35,272 nucleotides of DNA from an uncultured Oscillospiraceae bacterium (GCA_944385485.1 CALWXL010000007.1:1-35272); one strand, 5' to 3'; counted from the stretch's first letter, positions 1 to 10,323 are shown. Notes: generated by a model not told the origin, from the sequence alone. Made by a program: numbers and translations.

Positions 1-1978
<1,978 letters not shown>

Positions 1979-1979
<1 letters not shown>

Positions 1980-3064
1980 TACTTGTCACCTCCCATGGAT
2001 GCGATGAAACGGTCAAACAGATACTCGGTATCCCGGGGACCTGCGTTGGCCTCGGGGTGGAACTGGGTGGTGAAGCAGTTGGGGCGCTTGTAGCGCAGGC
2101 CCTCCACCGTGTTGTCGTTGACGTTGATATGGCTGATTTCGGCCACCTCAGGGTCCACAGAGTCGGCCAGCACCATATAGCCGTGGTTCTGGCTGGTGAT
2201 GAACACCCGGCCCTCGGCAATATCCCGCACGGGGTGGTTGCCGCCACGGTGGCCGTAGTCCAGACGTCCGGTGCGGGCACCGGTGGCCAAAGCCAGCATC
2301 TGGTGGCCCAGGCACACGCCGAACATGGGGATGTCGCTGTCATAGAGCTTCTTGAGCTGGGCAATGACTTCCACGTTCTCAGCGGGGTCGCCGGGGCCGT
2401 TGGAGAGCATCACGCCGTCAAAGCCGCCCTCCAGCACCGTCTCAGCGGGGGTGGAAGCGGGGAACGCCGTCACCTCACAGCCACGGCGGCACAGGCAGTC
2501 AATCATGTTCTGCTTGACGCCGTAGTCCATCATGGCCACCCGGAACTTCTGCTCACCCACAGCGGGGAACACCTCAGGCTCCTTGCGGGTGACCCGCTCC
2601 ACGGTGCCCTCCACCTTGTAAGCGCGGAGCTTGTCCAGAATCTCCGCCACATTAAAATGCTCCGCACAGGTGATCATGCCATTCATGCTTCCCTGATTGC
2701 GGAGGATCTTGGTCAGGGCACGGGTGTCTACCCCTTCAATACCTGTAATATTATGTTCTTTCAGAAAATCGTTGAGCTCGCCCTCACAGCGGAAGTTGCT
2801 GCCCCGCCGGGAGAGATGACGCACCACAAAGGCCTCCACCCAAGGACGGGAGGATTCGTTATCCCAATGGTTCACTCCATAGTTGCCGATGAGGGGATAG
2901 GACATGACCACACCCTGTCCAGCATAGGAGGGGTCGGTCAAAATTTCCTGATACCCGGTCATGGAGGTGTTAAAAACCATCTCACACACCCGATCAGCCG
3001 TGGCTCCGATGGATCGACCTTGGAACATAGCACCGTTGGCCAAAATCAAAGTTGCCTTCAACAT
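1979..3064 (-). CDS. carA: Carbamoyl-phosphate synthase small chain (glutaminase)
   Basis: CarA hydrolyses glutamine and passes ammonia to CarB. The 361-residue protein has the N-terminal CarA domain ([11 protein letters not shown], then [20 protein letters not shown]) and a C-terminal class I glutamine amidotransferase domain. The nucleophile elbow FGVCLGHQ puts the catalytic cysteine near residue 251, and the QFHPEA segment near the C-terminus carries the His/Glu pair. I chose the ATG at 3062-3064 because AAAGGTGGG lies five bases upstream of it. A GTG nine bases further upstream overlaps that ribosome site and is unlikely. The stop codon overlaps the carB start. The gene pair is complete at its 5' end and has its own promoter. 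I see no obvious PyrR-type attenuator hairpin in the roughly 30-base leader. Confidence 0.97.
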
Positions 3065-3093
3065 ATATCCCACCTTTTATATATACTCGGTCT

Positions 3094-3122
3094 ATTTTAT
3101 CGCAAAGCCACGCAAAATACAA
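3094..3122 (-). promoter_or_regulatory. Sigma-A promoter for carAB
   Basis: On the minus strand, -35 TTGTAT (3117-3122) and -10 TAAAAT (3094-3099) are 17 bases apart, about 30 bases before the carA start. The short leader leaves little room for transcription attenuation. Confidence 0.65.
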
Positions 3123-3243
3123 GAAATTCTCTCAGGCTTTTTTGAACTGCTACAAAAATCGGAATTATGGACAAAGCCCAGGCATATCCCCTGGTGTACA
3201 CGGGCAAAATGTTCAATAAGGCACATTTCTTGGAGGTGTTCTC

Positions 3244-3924
3244 ATGTTTGTGGTACTCATTCGAACCCTGGTGCTGTACACGCTGCTGGTGGTGGGCATC
3301 CGCCTGCTGGGCAAGCGTCAGCTGGGGGAACTGGAACCGTCGGAGCTGACTTTGGCCCTCATCATTGCAGACTTGGCCAGTGTTCCCATGCAAGATAACG
3401 GCATTCCTTTGCTGGCCGGGGTCATACCCATCGTGGTATTGCTCTCCATCGCTTCCATCCTCTCCGTGCTTTCCACCAAGTCCATCCGCTTTCGCACCCT
3501 TCTGGGCGGGCGGCCCAGCGTGGTGGTGCGGCAAGGCCAAGTGGTGGAACAGGCCCTACGGGAAAATCGCCTGACCTTGGACGAATTGATGGAGGAGCTT
3601 CGCATTTTAGGCTACCCCTACCTGGAGGATATCCATACCGCTGTGTTGGAGGCCAACGGCCAACTGTCCGTCCTCCCCTTTTCCGCCCAGCAACCCGCCA
3701 CCGCCCAGCAAGTGGGTCAAACATCTCAGGACCGAGGCCTGCCTCTGGTGGTCATCAGCGACGGACGACTGCTGTCCCAGGACCTGCGGGGACGGGGGTA
3801 TTCTGACCAATGGCTGGCCCAGCAGCTCCAGGCCCGGGGGCTTCACTCTCACAAGCAGGTGTTTCTCCTCACGGTGGACAACCTGGGCAACACCTATTGC
3901 ATTCCCAAGGAGGGAAAAGCATGA
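3244..3924 (+). CDS. DUF421 / YetF-family membrane protein
   Basis: This 226-residue protein belongs to the DUF421 (YetF-like) family of small integral membrane proteins of largely unknown function. It starts MFVVLIRTLVLYTLLVVGIRLLG and has about three membrane helices in the first 80 residues (roughly 4-24, 35-50, 57-78). The family signature RLLGKRQLGELEPSELT sits between helices one and two. A soluble part follows, including the GRPSVVVRQGQVVEQALRENRL strand-helix unit typical of the DUF421 cytoplasmic domain. TTGGAGGTG sits upstream of the ATG. The stop overlaps the next start (ATGA), so the gene is coupled to the DUF4363 gene, a pairing common in Clostridia. B. subtilis YetF-like proteins have been linked to spore membranes and germination; whether that applies here is inference. 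Confidence 0.9.
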   Translation: MFVVLIRTLVLYTLLVVGIRLLGKRQLGELEPSELTLALIIADLASVPMQDNGIPLLAGVIPIVVLLSIASILSVLSTKSIRFRTLLGGRPSVVVRQGQVVEQALRENRLTLDELMEELRILGYPYLEDIHTAVLEANGQLSVLPFSAQQPATAQQVGQTSQDRGLPLVVISDGRLLSQDLRGRGYSDQWLAQQLQARGLHSHKQVFLLTVDNLGNTYCIPKEGKA

Positions 3925-4304
3925 GACGCTTGGTTGCATCCATTTTACTAGTGGCTGCCCTGGCCGGAGGCGCCGCAGCCCACGTGTGGTATCTCACCCA
4001 TCAGACCCACGTCCTCTCCCAGCAGCTGGAGCAGGCACAACAACAAGTGCAGAAGGGCAACTGGGACGTGGCTTACGATATGACCCAACAGGCTTGGGAG
4101 CAGTGGGAGGGCCAGATGTCCTATCTTCACATCACCCTCCACCACGAGGACATCGACCAGGTGAGCACTGCTTTTCAGGAGGCTCTGGCCATTTTGGAGC
4201 AGCAGGAACAGCCGGGCGAGTACGCCGCCGCCAACGCCCGCATCCTCTACCAACTGGAATTGCTGGTGGAGGCAGAACTTCCCTCTTTGAAGAACATTTT
4301 ATGA
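3921..4304 (+). CDS. DUF4363-like membrane-anchored protein
   Basis: This 127-residue protein starts with one N-terminal membrane helix or uncleaved signal (about residues 4-22, rich in Ala/Val/Leu). A helical exterior domain follows, containing LSQQLEQAQQQVQKGNWDVA and the pattern W-x-x-W (EQWEGQ). The layout of anchor, coiled coil, W-rich helix and E/L-rich tail resembles DUF4363 proteins, usually encoded next to DUF421 genes as here. Its ATG overlaps the DUF421 stop (ATGA), which implies translational coupling and perhaps a membrane complex. The function is unknown. The family name is assigned from memory of architecture and neighbourhood, so it is less certain than the gene itself. Confidence 0.8.
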   Translation: MRRLVASILLVAALAGGAAAHVWYLTHQTHVLSQQLEQAQQQVQKGNWDVAYDMTQQAWEQWEGQMSYLHITLHHEDIDQVSTAFQEALAILEQQEQPGEYAAANARILYQLELLVEAELPSLKNIL

Positions 4305-4396
4305 GGCTGTCCAGTAGGCAGCCTTATAAAATGGAAAGGACGCGCACACAAAGCCACCAGGCCTCATGCACACGCCCTCTCCTTCAGGCTACGGTC

Positions 4397-4543
4397 TTAG
4401 TAGCCCTTGCCCATGGGGTTCTTGTTCTCCATGCCGGATTTCTTGCAATTCTCCGGAGACTGCTTCTTGCGGTTCTCTGTGCCCTGACGCTTGCAGTTTT
4501 CAGAGCTGGTCTTGCTGGGAGTTCGGCTGTAATTCTTATCCAT
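4397..4543 (-). CDS. 48-residue basic octapeptide-repeat protein, possible minor spore protein
   Basis: A short gene that ordinary length cut-offs miss. The start ATG (4541-4543) is preceded at good spacing by GAGGTGAT, and the product is 48 residues. Residues about 15-46 are four degenerate octapeptides: SENCKRQG, TENRKKQS, PENCKKSG, MENKNPMG. Each carries x-E-N-(C/R/K)-K at the same register. The protein is hydrophilic, rich in Lys, Asn, Ser and Glu, with two cysteines and no hydrophobic core, so it is probably disordered. Size and composition recall minor small acid-soluble spore proteins such as SspO or SspP, although cysteine is unusual in those. An upstream motif matches the sigma-G consensus closely. 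Coding status rests on the start, ribosome site and repeat register. I do not recognise the family, and the spore role is inference. Confidence 0.7.
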   Translation of the reverse strand: MDKNYSRTPSKTSSENCKRQGTENRKKQSPENCKKSGMENKNPMGKGY

Positions 4544-4563
4544 GATTATCACCTCACTGTCAG

Positions 4564-4594
4564 CAGTATGCCACCGCTCCCCTTCCTTTATACG
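4564..4594 (-). promoter_or_regulatory. Sigma-G-like (forespore) promoter for the 48-residue protein
   Basis: On the minus strand CGTATA (4589-4594) and CATACTGC (from 4570 downward) are 18 bases apart. The sigma-G consensus I recall is YGHATR, 18 bases, then CAHWHTAH. All six -35 positions and seven of eight -10 positions fit. The leader to the start codon would be about 20 bases. No convincing sigma-A promoter is seen for this gene. By-eye matches to short consensus sequences are not proof. Confidence 0.45.
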
Positions 4595-4627
4595 GTATAC
4601 CGCAAGAAAAAATTTTTCTCAGAGAGG

Positions 4628-4656
4628 TACACACCCGTTCACTTTTATGTTATAAT
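4628..4656 (+). promoter_or_regulatory. Sigma-A promoter for nrdR
   Basis: TACACA (4628-4633), 17 bases, then a perfect TATAAT (4651-4656), about 43 bases before the nrdR GTG. The -35 is weak (4 of 6). Confidence 0.55.
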
Positions 4657-4698
4657 TTCAACAATCTTATCATCACACTGAGAAAGGATGATCCACCC

Positions 4699-5154
4699 GT
4701 GAAATGTCCCTTCTGTGCGCACCCTGAGAGTAAGGTGGTAGATTCCCGCCCCGCCGACGAGGGCAGCAGCATCCGTCGCCGCCGGGAATGTCTGGCCTGC
4801 CACAAGCGTTTTACCACCTATGAGACCATGGAGAGCCTGCCGCTGGTGGTCATCAAGCGGGATGGTCGCCGCCAAGCCTTTGACAAAAACAAGCTCATGG
4901 GCAGCATGCTCAAGTCCTGTGAGAAGCGCTCGGTGCCCACCGACACCCTGGAGCGCATTGCCGATGAAATTGAGCAGACGTTGCAAAATGAACTGATGCG
5001 GGAAATCCCCTCCACTCAGATCGGTGAGCTGGTGATGGAGAAGTTGCGGGACGTGGACGAGGTGTCCTACGTCCGCTTTGCCTCGGTCTACCGCCAGTTC
5101 AAGGATATCAACACCTTTATGGATGAGTTGAACAAGCTGCTGAAAGAACGTTGA
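4699..5154 (+). CDS. nrdR: Transcriptional repressor NrdR
   Basis: NrdR represses ribonucleotide reductase operons when bound to dATP or ATP. The 151-residue protein is standard family length. It has an N-terminal zinc ribbon with cysteines C3, C6, C31 and C34 (MKCPFC ... CLAC) and the basic RRRREC stretch that contacts DNA. The ATP-cone follows (about residues 47-137), with [16 protein letters not shown] at its start and [13 protein letters not shown] near its end. It starts with GTG; AAAGGATG lies about ten bases upstream. It appears monocistronic, with a promoter before it and a hairpin terminator right after. No NrdR box or reductase gene is visible in this window. Confidence 0.97.
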   Translation: MKCPFCAHPESKVVDSRPADEGSSIRRRRECLACHKRFTTYETMESLPLVVIKRDGRRQAFDKNKLMGSMLKSCEKRSVPTDTLERIADEIEQTLQNELMREIPSTQIGELVMEKLRDVDEVSYVRFASVYRQFKDINTFMDELNKLLKER

Positions 5155-5160
5155 TCATTT

Positions 5161-5192
5161 CCCCGGTGTCCCAAGGGACACCGGGGATTTTT
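5161..5192 (+). terminator. Rho-independent terminator of nrdR
   Basis: A perfect 12-bp stem (5161-5172 with 5175-5186, CCCCGGTGTCCC on the left arm) has a very tight loop and is followed by ATTTTT. It lies seven bases after the nrdR stop. Confidence 0.85.
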
Positions 5193-5254
5193 GTGGTCAG
5201 GCATAGTTCTCCCCCTCTCTTCATACCCTGATATCACAATACAGGAAATGAGGG

Positions 5255-6403
5255 ATGTATGCCATGAAAGCCGTGCTCGCCCTGTCCCTAGCTCTGCTGT
5301 GTCTGCTGCCCACCCACGCCAGGGCCGCCCAGGTGGACATCACCGCCCCCTCCGCCATTCTCATGGAAAAGAGTACAGGCGAGGTGCTCTGTGAGCAGGA
5401 CTCCCACGCGGTCTACGAACCTGCCTCGGTGACCAAGGTCATGACCCTGCTGCTGGTGATGGAGGCCATTGACGCCGGGAGTCTCTCCTGGGACGACGTC
5501 ATCACCGCCTCCCCTTACGCCTGCTCCATGGGCGGATCTCAAATCTGGCTGAAAGAGGGGGAACAGCTCACCGTCAGTGAAATGGTGAAAGCTGTGGCGG
5601 TGGCCTCCGCCAACGACTGTGCCGTGGCTCTGGCAGAGGCGGTGGCGGGCAGCGAAACTGCCTTTGTCCAGCAGATGAATGAGCGTGCCAAAGAGTTGGG
5701 GATGGAATCCACGGTGTTTTGCAACTGTACCGGACTGCCAGCGGAAGGGCATGTGTCCTCCGCCTATGACATCGCCCTGATGAGCCGGGAGCTGATTCTC
5801 AACCATCCCCAGCTGCGGGAGTACACCACCATCTGGATGGACACTCTCCGGGATGGTCAATTTCAGCTGACCAACACCAACCGCCTGATCTACTCCTATC
5901 CCGGTGCCACAGGTCTGAAAACCGGGTCCACCGATTCCGCGCTCTACTGCCTGTCCGCCACCGCCGAGCGGGACGGTATGGAGCTCATCGCCGTGGTGAT
6001 GCACGCAGCCACCCCTACCGATCGCTTCGACAGCGCCGCAGCTCTGCTCAACTACGGGTTTGCCAACTACGCGCTCACCCAGGTCTATCCCGACCAGGTG
6101 CTGCCTCCCATTGCGGTGCTGCTGGGAGAACAGGACACCGTGCAGCCGGAGTTGGCCCGGGATTGCACCATTCTTACCCAGCAGAGACAAAGCGCCTCCA
6201 TCACCACGCAAATCCACCTGCCCCAGGAGATCTCCGCCCCTGTGGAGGAGGGGCAAAAACTGGGTGAGATGGTGGTTTATCTGGATGGCCAGAAACATGA
6301 AACGGTGGATCTGGTGGCCGCTTCTGGGGTACCAAGACTGACCACACTGGGCATCTTCCAGGAACTGCTGGACACCCTCTTTTTCCTACCAACCAACGTG
6401 TAA
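5255..6403 (+). CDS. D-alanyl-D-alanine carboxypeptidase (DacF-type PBP5 family)
   Basis: A secreted, membrane-attached penicillin-binding protein that trims the terminal D-Ala from peptidoglycan stem peptides. The 382-residue reading has a signal peptide (MKAVLALSLALLCLLPTHARA). The three catalytic motifs are S58-V-T-K61, S118-A-N120 and K222-T-G224 (SxxK, SxN, KTG), so it should be active. A C-terminal beta-rich PBP5-associated domain follows (about 270-370), ending with a hydrophobic stretch that may act as an amphipathic anchor. The start could be ATG 5255 (AGGA eight bases upstream) or ATG 5264 (GAGG ten bases upstream); the second gives a cleaner signal peptide. In Bacillus a dacF sits in the spoIIA operon; here the two are 15 kb apart. 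DacF versus DacA or DacB cannot be settled by eye. Confidence 0.93.
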   Translation: MYAMKAVLALSLALLCLLPTHARAAQVDITAPSAILMEKSTGEVLCEQDSHAVYEPASVTKVMTLLLVMEAIDAGSLSWDDVITASPYACSMGGSQIWLKEGEQLTVSEMVKAVAVASANDCAVALAEAVAGSETAFVQQMNERAKELGMESTVFCNCTGLPAEGHVSSAYDIALMSRELILNHPQLREYTTIWMDTLRDGQFQLTNTNRLIYSYPGATGLKTGSTDSALYCLSATAERDGMELIAVVMHAATPTDRFDSAAALLNYGFANYALTQVYPDQVLPPIAVLLGEQDTVQPELARDCTILTQQRQSASITTQIHLPQEISAPVEEGQKLGEMVVYLDGQKHETVDLVAASGVPRLTTLGIFQELLDTLFFLPTNV

Positions 6404-6404
6404 C

Positions 6405-6440
6405 AAAACGGCACAGGAAGCGTTGCTTCCTGTACCGTTT
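6405..6440. terminator. Bidirectional terminator between the carboxypeptidase gene and murC
   Basis: Arms 6406-6421 and 6425-6440 pair over 15 positions with one mismatch (6412/6434) and a 3-base loop. Minus-strand transcripts leave the stem into TTTTGTTA, so it mainly terminates murC; it also lies right after the carboxypeptidase stop. Confidence 0.8.
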
Positions 6441-6450
6441 GATTCTTATC

Positions 6451-7824
6451 TTATTTCTCCGAGACCAGCATCTCGCCAGCGCGGTAGATGTCTCCCGCTC
6501 CCACGGTAAGAATAAGGTCCCCAGGCTGGGCCAACTCCCGGAGTTTGGCGGTCACATCCTCCAAGGTGGGACAGAACACGCTGCCGGGAATTCTGGCAGC
6601 CAGATCCGCCGAGGAGATGCCCAATTCGTTGGTCTCCCGCGCAGCGTAGATCTCCGCCAGCAGCGTGATGTCCGGCTTTTTCAGCGCCCGCACAAAGTCA
6701 TCAAACAGCTCGTGGGTGCGAGTATAGGTGTGGGGCTGGAAAGCACAAATCACACGCTTGTGCCCCAGACTCTTGGCAGAGTCCAGCAGCACCTCCAGCT
6801 CCCCGGGGTGATGGGCGTAGTCGTCACACACCTCCGCCCCGTTGTAGTCTCCCTTGTACTCAAAGCGACGGCGGGGCAGACGGAAGTCCCGCATGCCCTG
6901 CTCCACCGCCCAGCCGGGAACCCCCAGCACGATGGCAGCAGCGGAGGCAGCCAGCACATTTTTCACGTTGTGCATGCCGGGGATGGACAATTCCACATGG
7001 GCGTAGTGCTCCCCCCGGTACACCACATCAAAGGTGGCAAAGCCGTGGTTCATCTCCAGGTTTACCGCATGTACGTCTCCCTGCCCCACGCCGAAGGTGA
7101 CCATGGGCCGGGTCTCTCCCTGCAAGGCCTTCATGGTGTTGGCATCCTCGCAGTTGGCCACAATGCAGCCACTCTCCGGCACCAGATCGGCAAAGGCGCG
7201 GAAGGAGTGCTCCACATCCTCCAGGTCCTTGAAGAAGTCCAGGTGGTCGGCCTCAATGTTCAAAATCACCGCCACCGTGGGATGGAAGGAGAGGAAGGAA
7301 TTGCAGTACTCGCAGGATTCCAAAATGATGGTGTCTCCCTTGCCCACCCGGTGACCTGCCTGCAGCAGCGGCAAGGTGCCGCCGATCATCACGGTGGGGT
7401 CCTGCTGGGCTGCCATGAAAATGTGGGTGCAGATGGAGGTGGTGGTGGTCTTGCCGTGGGTACCGGAAATACACAGGGCGTTCTTATACCCCTTCATAAT
7501 GGCACCCCAGGCCTGGGCCCGCTCAAAGACCGGGATTCCGGCCTCCAAGGCTGCGGCAATCTCCGGGTTGTCGTTGTGTACCGCAGCGGTGCGCACCACA
7601 CAGTCCGCACCTGCCACACTCTCGGGCAAGTGTCCGATGGTCACAGGAATGCCCAGACTGCGCAGATGGGCCACGGTAGCGCTCTCCTGTCGATCAGACC
7701 CGGTGATGATCACCCCATTGCCCAACAAAACTTCAGCCAGAGAGGCCATGGACACCCCTCCGATGCCCACCAGATGCGCCCGCTTACCCGGCCGGATATA
7801 GTCATGGATGTTATTGACTGACAT
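6451..7824 (-). CDS. murC: UDP-N-acetylmuramate--L-alanine ligase
   Basis: MurC adds L-alanine to UDP-MurNAc using ATP, the first peptide-forming step of peptidoglycan synthesis, in the cytoplasm. The 457-residue protein has the N-terminal Rossmann domain (AHLVGIGGVSMASLA, residues 17-30), the ATP-binding loop GTHGKTTTT (121-129), the central Mur ligase domain with ILNIEADHLD, and the C-terminal domain containing DDYAHHPGE. I took ATG 7824 because GGGGTG lies just upstream; a GTG two codons earlier falls inside that ribosome site. It stands alone between a strong promoter and a terminator, not in a division-cell-wall cluster. Length and motifs are ordinary. Confidence 0.97.
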   Translation of the reverse strand: MSVNNIHDYIRPGKRAHLVGIGGVSMASLAEVLLGNGVIITGSDRQESATVAHLRSLGIPVTIGHLPESVAGADCVVRTAAVHNDNPEIAAALEAGIPVFERAQAWGAIMKGYKNALCISGTHGKTTTTSICTHIFMAAQQDPTVMIGGTLPLLQAGHRVGKGDTIILESCEYCNSFLSFHPTVAVILNIEADHLDFFKDLEDVEHSFRAFADLVPESGCIVANCEDANTMKALQGETRPMVTFGVGQGDVHAVNLEMNHGFATFDVVYRGEHYAHVELSIPGMHNVKNVLAASAAAIVLGVPGWAVEQGMRDFRLPRRRFEYKGDYNGAEVCDDYAHHPGELEVLLDSAKSLGHKRVICAFQPHTYTRTHELFDDFVRALKKPDITLLAEIYAARETNELGISSADLAARIPGSVFCPTLEDVTAKLRELAQPGDLILTVGAGDIYRAGEMLVSEK

Positions 7825-7860
7825 ATGCACACCCCATATAATAGTATTGTCCTTGTTCTT

Positions 7861-7890
7861 TTGATACTATGAACTCAAAACCATTATATT
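7861..7890 (+). promoter_or_regulatory. Possible promoter for the CCA-adding enzyme gene
   Basis: TTGATA (7861-7866), 18 bases, TATATT (7885-7890), about 75 bases before the ATG. It overlaps the divergent murC -10 region, so the two genes could compete for polymerase. Confidence 0.4.
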
Positions 7891-7916
7891 ATACTATGGC
7901 TGTCGGGGAATGGCAA
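7888..7916 (-). promoter_or_regulatory. Sigma-A promoter for murC
   Basis: On the minus strand TTGCCA (7911-7916), 17 bases, then a perfect TATAAT (7888-7893), about 64 bases before the murC start. This is a near-consensus promoter. Confidence 0.75.
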
Positions 7917-7965
7917 CCACATCCCCACCATATTTTTGTTTTTACACCAGAGAAAGGAGCTGTAC

Positions 7966-9123
7966 ATGGAACCACTCGCTCCCATCCCTATGTTCGTGGC
8001 CCAGTGCTGTCAGACCCTGTACAGCGCCGGATTTGAGGCCTACCCCGTGGGAGGCTGCGTCCGGGATCTGCTCCTCTCCCGCTCCCCGCAGGACTGGGAC
8101 GTATGCACCTCCGCCCTGCCTCATCAAGTGCAGGCCCTGTTCCCCCACACCGTTCCCACAGGCCTGGCCTACGGCACGGTGACAGTGGTACTGGAGGGCG
8201 GCTCGGTGGAGGTGACCACATTCCGTCGGGAAGCCGGGTACCGGGATGGCCGACGCCCGGACGCGGTCCGTTTTGTCACCTCTCTGGAGGCGGATCTGTC
8301 CCGCCGGGATTTCACCATCAACGCCATGGCCCTGACCCTGGACGGTGACATCGTGGACCCCTTTGGAGGCCAGGCGGATCTTCAGGCCCGGCAAGTGCGC
8401 TGCGTGGGAAATGCCTTTCAGCGGTTCACAGAGGATCGCCTGCGGATGTTCCGGGCCATTCGATTCGCTGCACAGTTGGACTTTCGTCTGGACCTCAATC
8501 TACTCCACGCTCTGATGAAATTGGGCCCACAGCCCCAAACCCTTCCCCCGGAGCGCATCCGCCCGGAAGTCGAAAAAACGTTGTGTGCCCGCGCCCCCCA
8601 CTGGGCAGCTCTGTTTTTCTCCTCCGGTCTGCTCTCCCCCTATCTTCCCCATACGTTGGGGGTAGACACCAACGCTCTGTCCAGGCTCTCCCCGGCCCAG
8701 CTGACCCGGTGGGCGGGTCTGGCAGCGCTGTTGCGAAACGCAGGCACAGACCCCCTCCCCCTGATTTATGGTCTCATTCAAGACCGGGCTTTGAGGCGTC
8801 CCCTGGAGCAAGCCCTCACCTTGGAGCTGCCCTCCGATGCCCGAGGATGGCGGCATCTGCTGTCCCGCTATGGCGTAGACACCTGCAAAGCATTGGCCAC
8901 CTTGTCCCTCACCCCGCAGCCGGTCGCACAGCTGGAAGAGATCCTGGCGCAAGCCCCCTGTATCTTTGCCAAGCAGTTGGCCCTGTCCGGCCGGGATCTG
9001 ATGGCTCTTGGCTTCACTGGGACGGACATTGGCCGGGTCCAGCGGATGTTGTTGGACCACGTCCTGGACCACCCGGAGGACAATACCGCACCTGTACTCC
9101 GCCGCCTTCTCTCCCAAGCATAG
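7966..9123 (+). CDS. cca: CCA tRNA nucleotidyltransferase (class II)
   Basis: This adds or repairs the 3' CCA of tRNAs using CTP and ATP without a template. The 385-residue protein shows the class II nucleotidyltransferase order: GGCVRD (29-34), the metal-binding D43-W-D45, RRDFTINAMAL (113-123), and the EDRLRMFRAIRF segment (156-167) at the start of the neck region. The C-terminal body and tail are helical, as in the family. ATG 7966 is preceded by AAAGGAG at ideal spacing, so I prefer it to an in-frame ATG 30 bases upstream. Bacterial poly(A) polymerases share the head domain; length and the lack of a long basic N-terminus favour CCA addition. It appears monocistronic. Confidence 0.93.
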   Translation: MEPLAPIPMFVAQCCQTLYSAGFEAYPVGGCVRDLLLSRSPQDWDVCTSALPHQVQALFPHTVPTGLAYGTVTVVLEGGSVEVTTFRREAGYRDGRRPDAVRFVTSLEADLSRRDFTINAMALTLDGDIVDPFGGQADLQARQVRCVGNAFQRFTEDRLRMFRAIRFAAQLDFRLDLNLLHALMKLGPQPQTLPPERIRPEVEKTLCARAPHWAALFFSSGLLSPYLPHTLGVDTNALSRLSPAQLTRWAGLAALLRNAGTDPLPLIYGLIQDRALRRPLEQALTLELPSDARGWRHLLSRYGVDTCKALATLSLTPQPVAQLEEILAQAPCIFAKQLALSGRDLMALGFTGTDIGRVQRMLLDHVLDHPEDNTAPVLRRLLSQA

Positions 9124-9155
9124 CAAAAGCGGACAGTGCTAAGCACTGTCCGCTT
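9124..9155. terminator. Bidirectional terminator between cca and mreB
   Basis: A perfect 13-bp stem (9127-9139 with 9143-9155) has a 3-base loop. Leaving on the minus strand the arm runs into TTTTGC, so it serves mreB best; it starts just after the cca stop. Confidence 0.82.
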
Positions 9156-9166
9156 ATCTTATGGTT

Positions 9167-10189
9167 TTACAGCATCTGACGGCTGCGAGAGATGTTCATG
9201 GTGCCGTCCTGCATCTCACCCACCCAGTCCAGGCTGCGCCCGGTGCCGTGGGCCACGCAGGAGATGGCGTCGTCGGCCACATAGGTCTCAATGCCCGTGT
9301 GGGACTCAATGAGCTTATCAAAGCCCCACACCAGGGAGCCGCCGCCGGTCATGACGATACCATTGGTGGAGATATCCGCCACCAGCTCGGGGGGCGTACG
9401 CTCCAGCACCCCGTGGACTGCCTCCAGAATGCGGGCACAGGGCTCCTCGAAAGCCTCGATCATCTCGCTGGAGGTGACGGTGAACACCCGGGGCAGACCA
9501 GTCATCAGGCAACGCCCCTTGATCTCCATGCTCACCTCTTCGGGGCGGGGGAACACACAGCCGATCTTCATCTTCAGCTCCTCAGCGGTGCGGTCACCGA
9601 TGAGCACGTTGTGACGCTTGCGGATGTACTTCACCACAGCCTCACTGAAGGAGTCACCGGCCACCTTGATGGAGGCGGACTCCACAATGCCGGACAGGGA
9701 GATGACTGCAATATCAGCGGTACCGCCGCCGATGTCCACCACCATGTGGCCGTCGGGCTGAGTGATGTCAATACCCGCGCCAATGGCAGCGGCCAGAGGC
9801 TCCTCAATGAGGTACACCCGGCGAGCGCCAGCCTGGATACCGGCATCAATGACGGCGCGCTCCTCCACCTCGGTGATGCCAGAGGGGACGCAAATCACCA
9901 CACGGGGCTTGAACAGACGGATGGGGGCCACCTTGCGGATAAACTCCCGCAGCATCCGCTCGGTCATATCATAGTCGGAAATGACACCCTCCCGCAGAGG
10001 ACGGATGGCCACAATGTTGCCAGGGGTGCGGCCCAGCATCTTCTGGGCATCGGTGCCCACCTTCAGCAGCTTGCCTGTATTCTTGTCCAGGGCCACCACG
10101 GAAGGCTCCCGCAGAACAATGCCCTTATCCTTGATATATACCAACACACTGGCTGTACCCAGATCAATACCAATATCCTTCGCAAACAT
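9167..10189 (-). CDS. mreB: Rod shape-determining actin homologue (MreB/Mbl family)
   Basis: This bacterial actin guides lateral cell-wall synthesis from the inner face of the membrane. The 340-residue protein shows the actin-fold nucleotide motifs: phosphate 1 (DIGIDLGTASVLVY), connect and phosphate 2 regions (VVDIGGGTADIAVISL), and the adenosine motif (IVMTGGGSLVWGFD). The N-terminal MFAKDIGIDLG and the EEPLAAAIGAG segment are typical. The ATG has GAGGTGATCAA directly before it. There is no mreC, mreD or minD neighbour, so it is a stand-alone copy, as with Mbl or MreBH; which paralogue it is cannot be decided by eye. It is transcribed from its own promoter, downstream of a terminated small-RNA-like transcription unit on the same strand. 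Confidence 0.93.
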   Translation of the reverse strand: MFAKDIGIDLGTASVLVYIKDKGIVLREPSVVALDKNTGKLLKVGTDAQKMLGRTPGNIVAIRPLREGVISDYDMTERMLREFIRKVAPIRLFKPRVVICVPSGITEVEERAVIDAGIQAGARRVYLIEEPLAAAIGAGIDITQPDGHMVVDIGGGTADIAVISLSGIVESASIKVAGDSFSEAVVKYIRKRHNVLIGDRTAEELKMKIGCVFPRPEEVSMEIKGRCLMTGLPRVFTVTSSEMIEAFEEPCARILEAVHGVLERTPPELVADISTNGIVMTGGGSLVWGFDKLIESHTGIETYVADDAISCVAHGTGRSLDWVGEMQDGTMNISRSRQML

Positions 10190-10233
10190 TTGATCACCTC
10201 ATACTACATTCAACACAATGTACACTACTGGAT

Positions 10234-10262
10234 AGTATACTGGAATACAGCCGGTTTTGCAA
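10234..10262 (-). promoter_or_regulatory. Sigma-A promoter for mreB
   Basis: On the minus strand TTGCAA (10257-10262), 17 bases, TATACT (10234-10239), about 45 bases before the mreB ATG. Confidence 0.65.
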
Positions 10263-10323
10263 TGCTCATTGCTCCACAAAGTTCGACGCCATTCTCCCTC
10301 TGGTTTTATTTGATATTCTATCC

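Noticed and set aside
3065..3243. PyrR-type attenuator in front of carAB
   Set aside because: The leader after the promoter is only about 30 bases, with no terminator/antiterminator pair or PyrR-binding loop.
5206..5240. Forespore-type promoter (GCATA ... CATACCC) upstream of the carboxypeptidase gene
   Set aside because: The -10 fits poorly and the spacer is 16 rather than 18, so the match is no better than chance.
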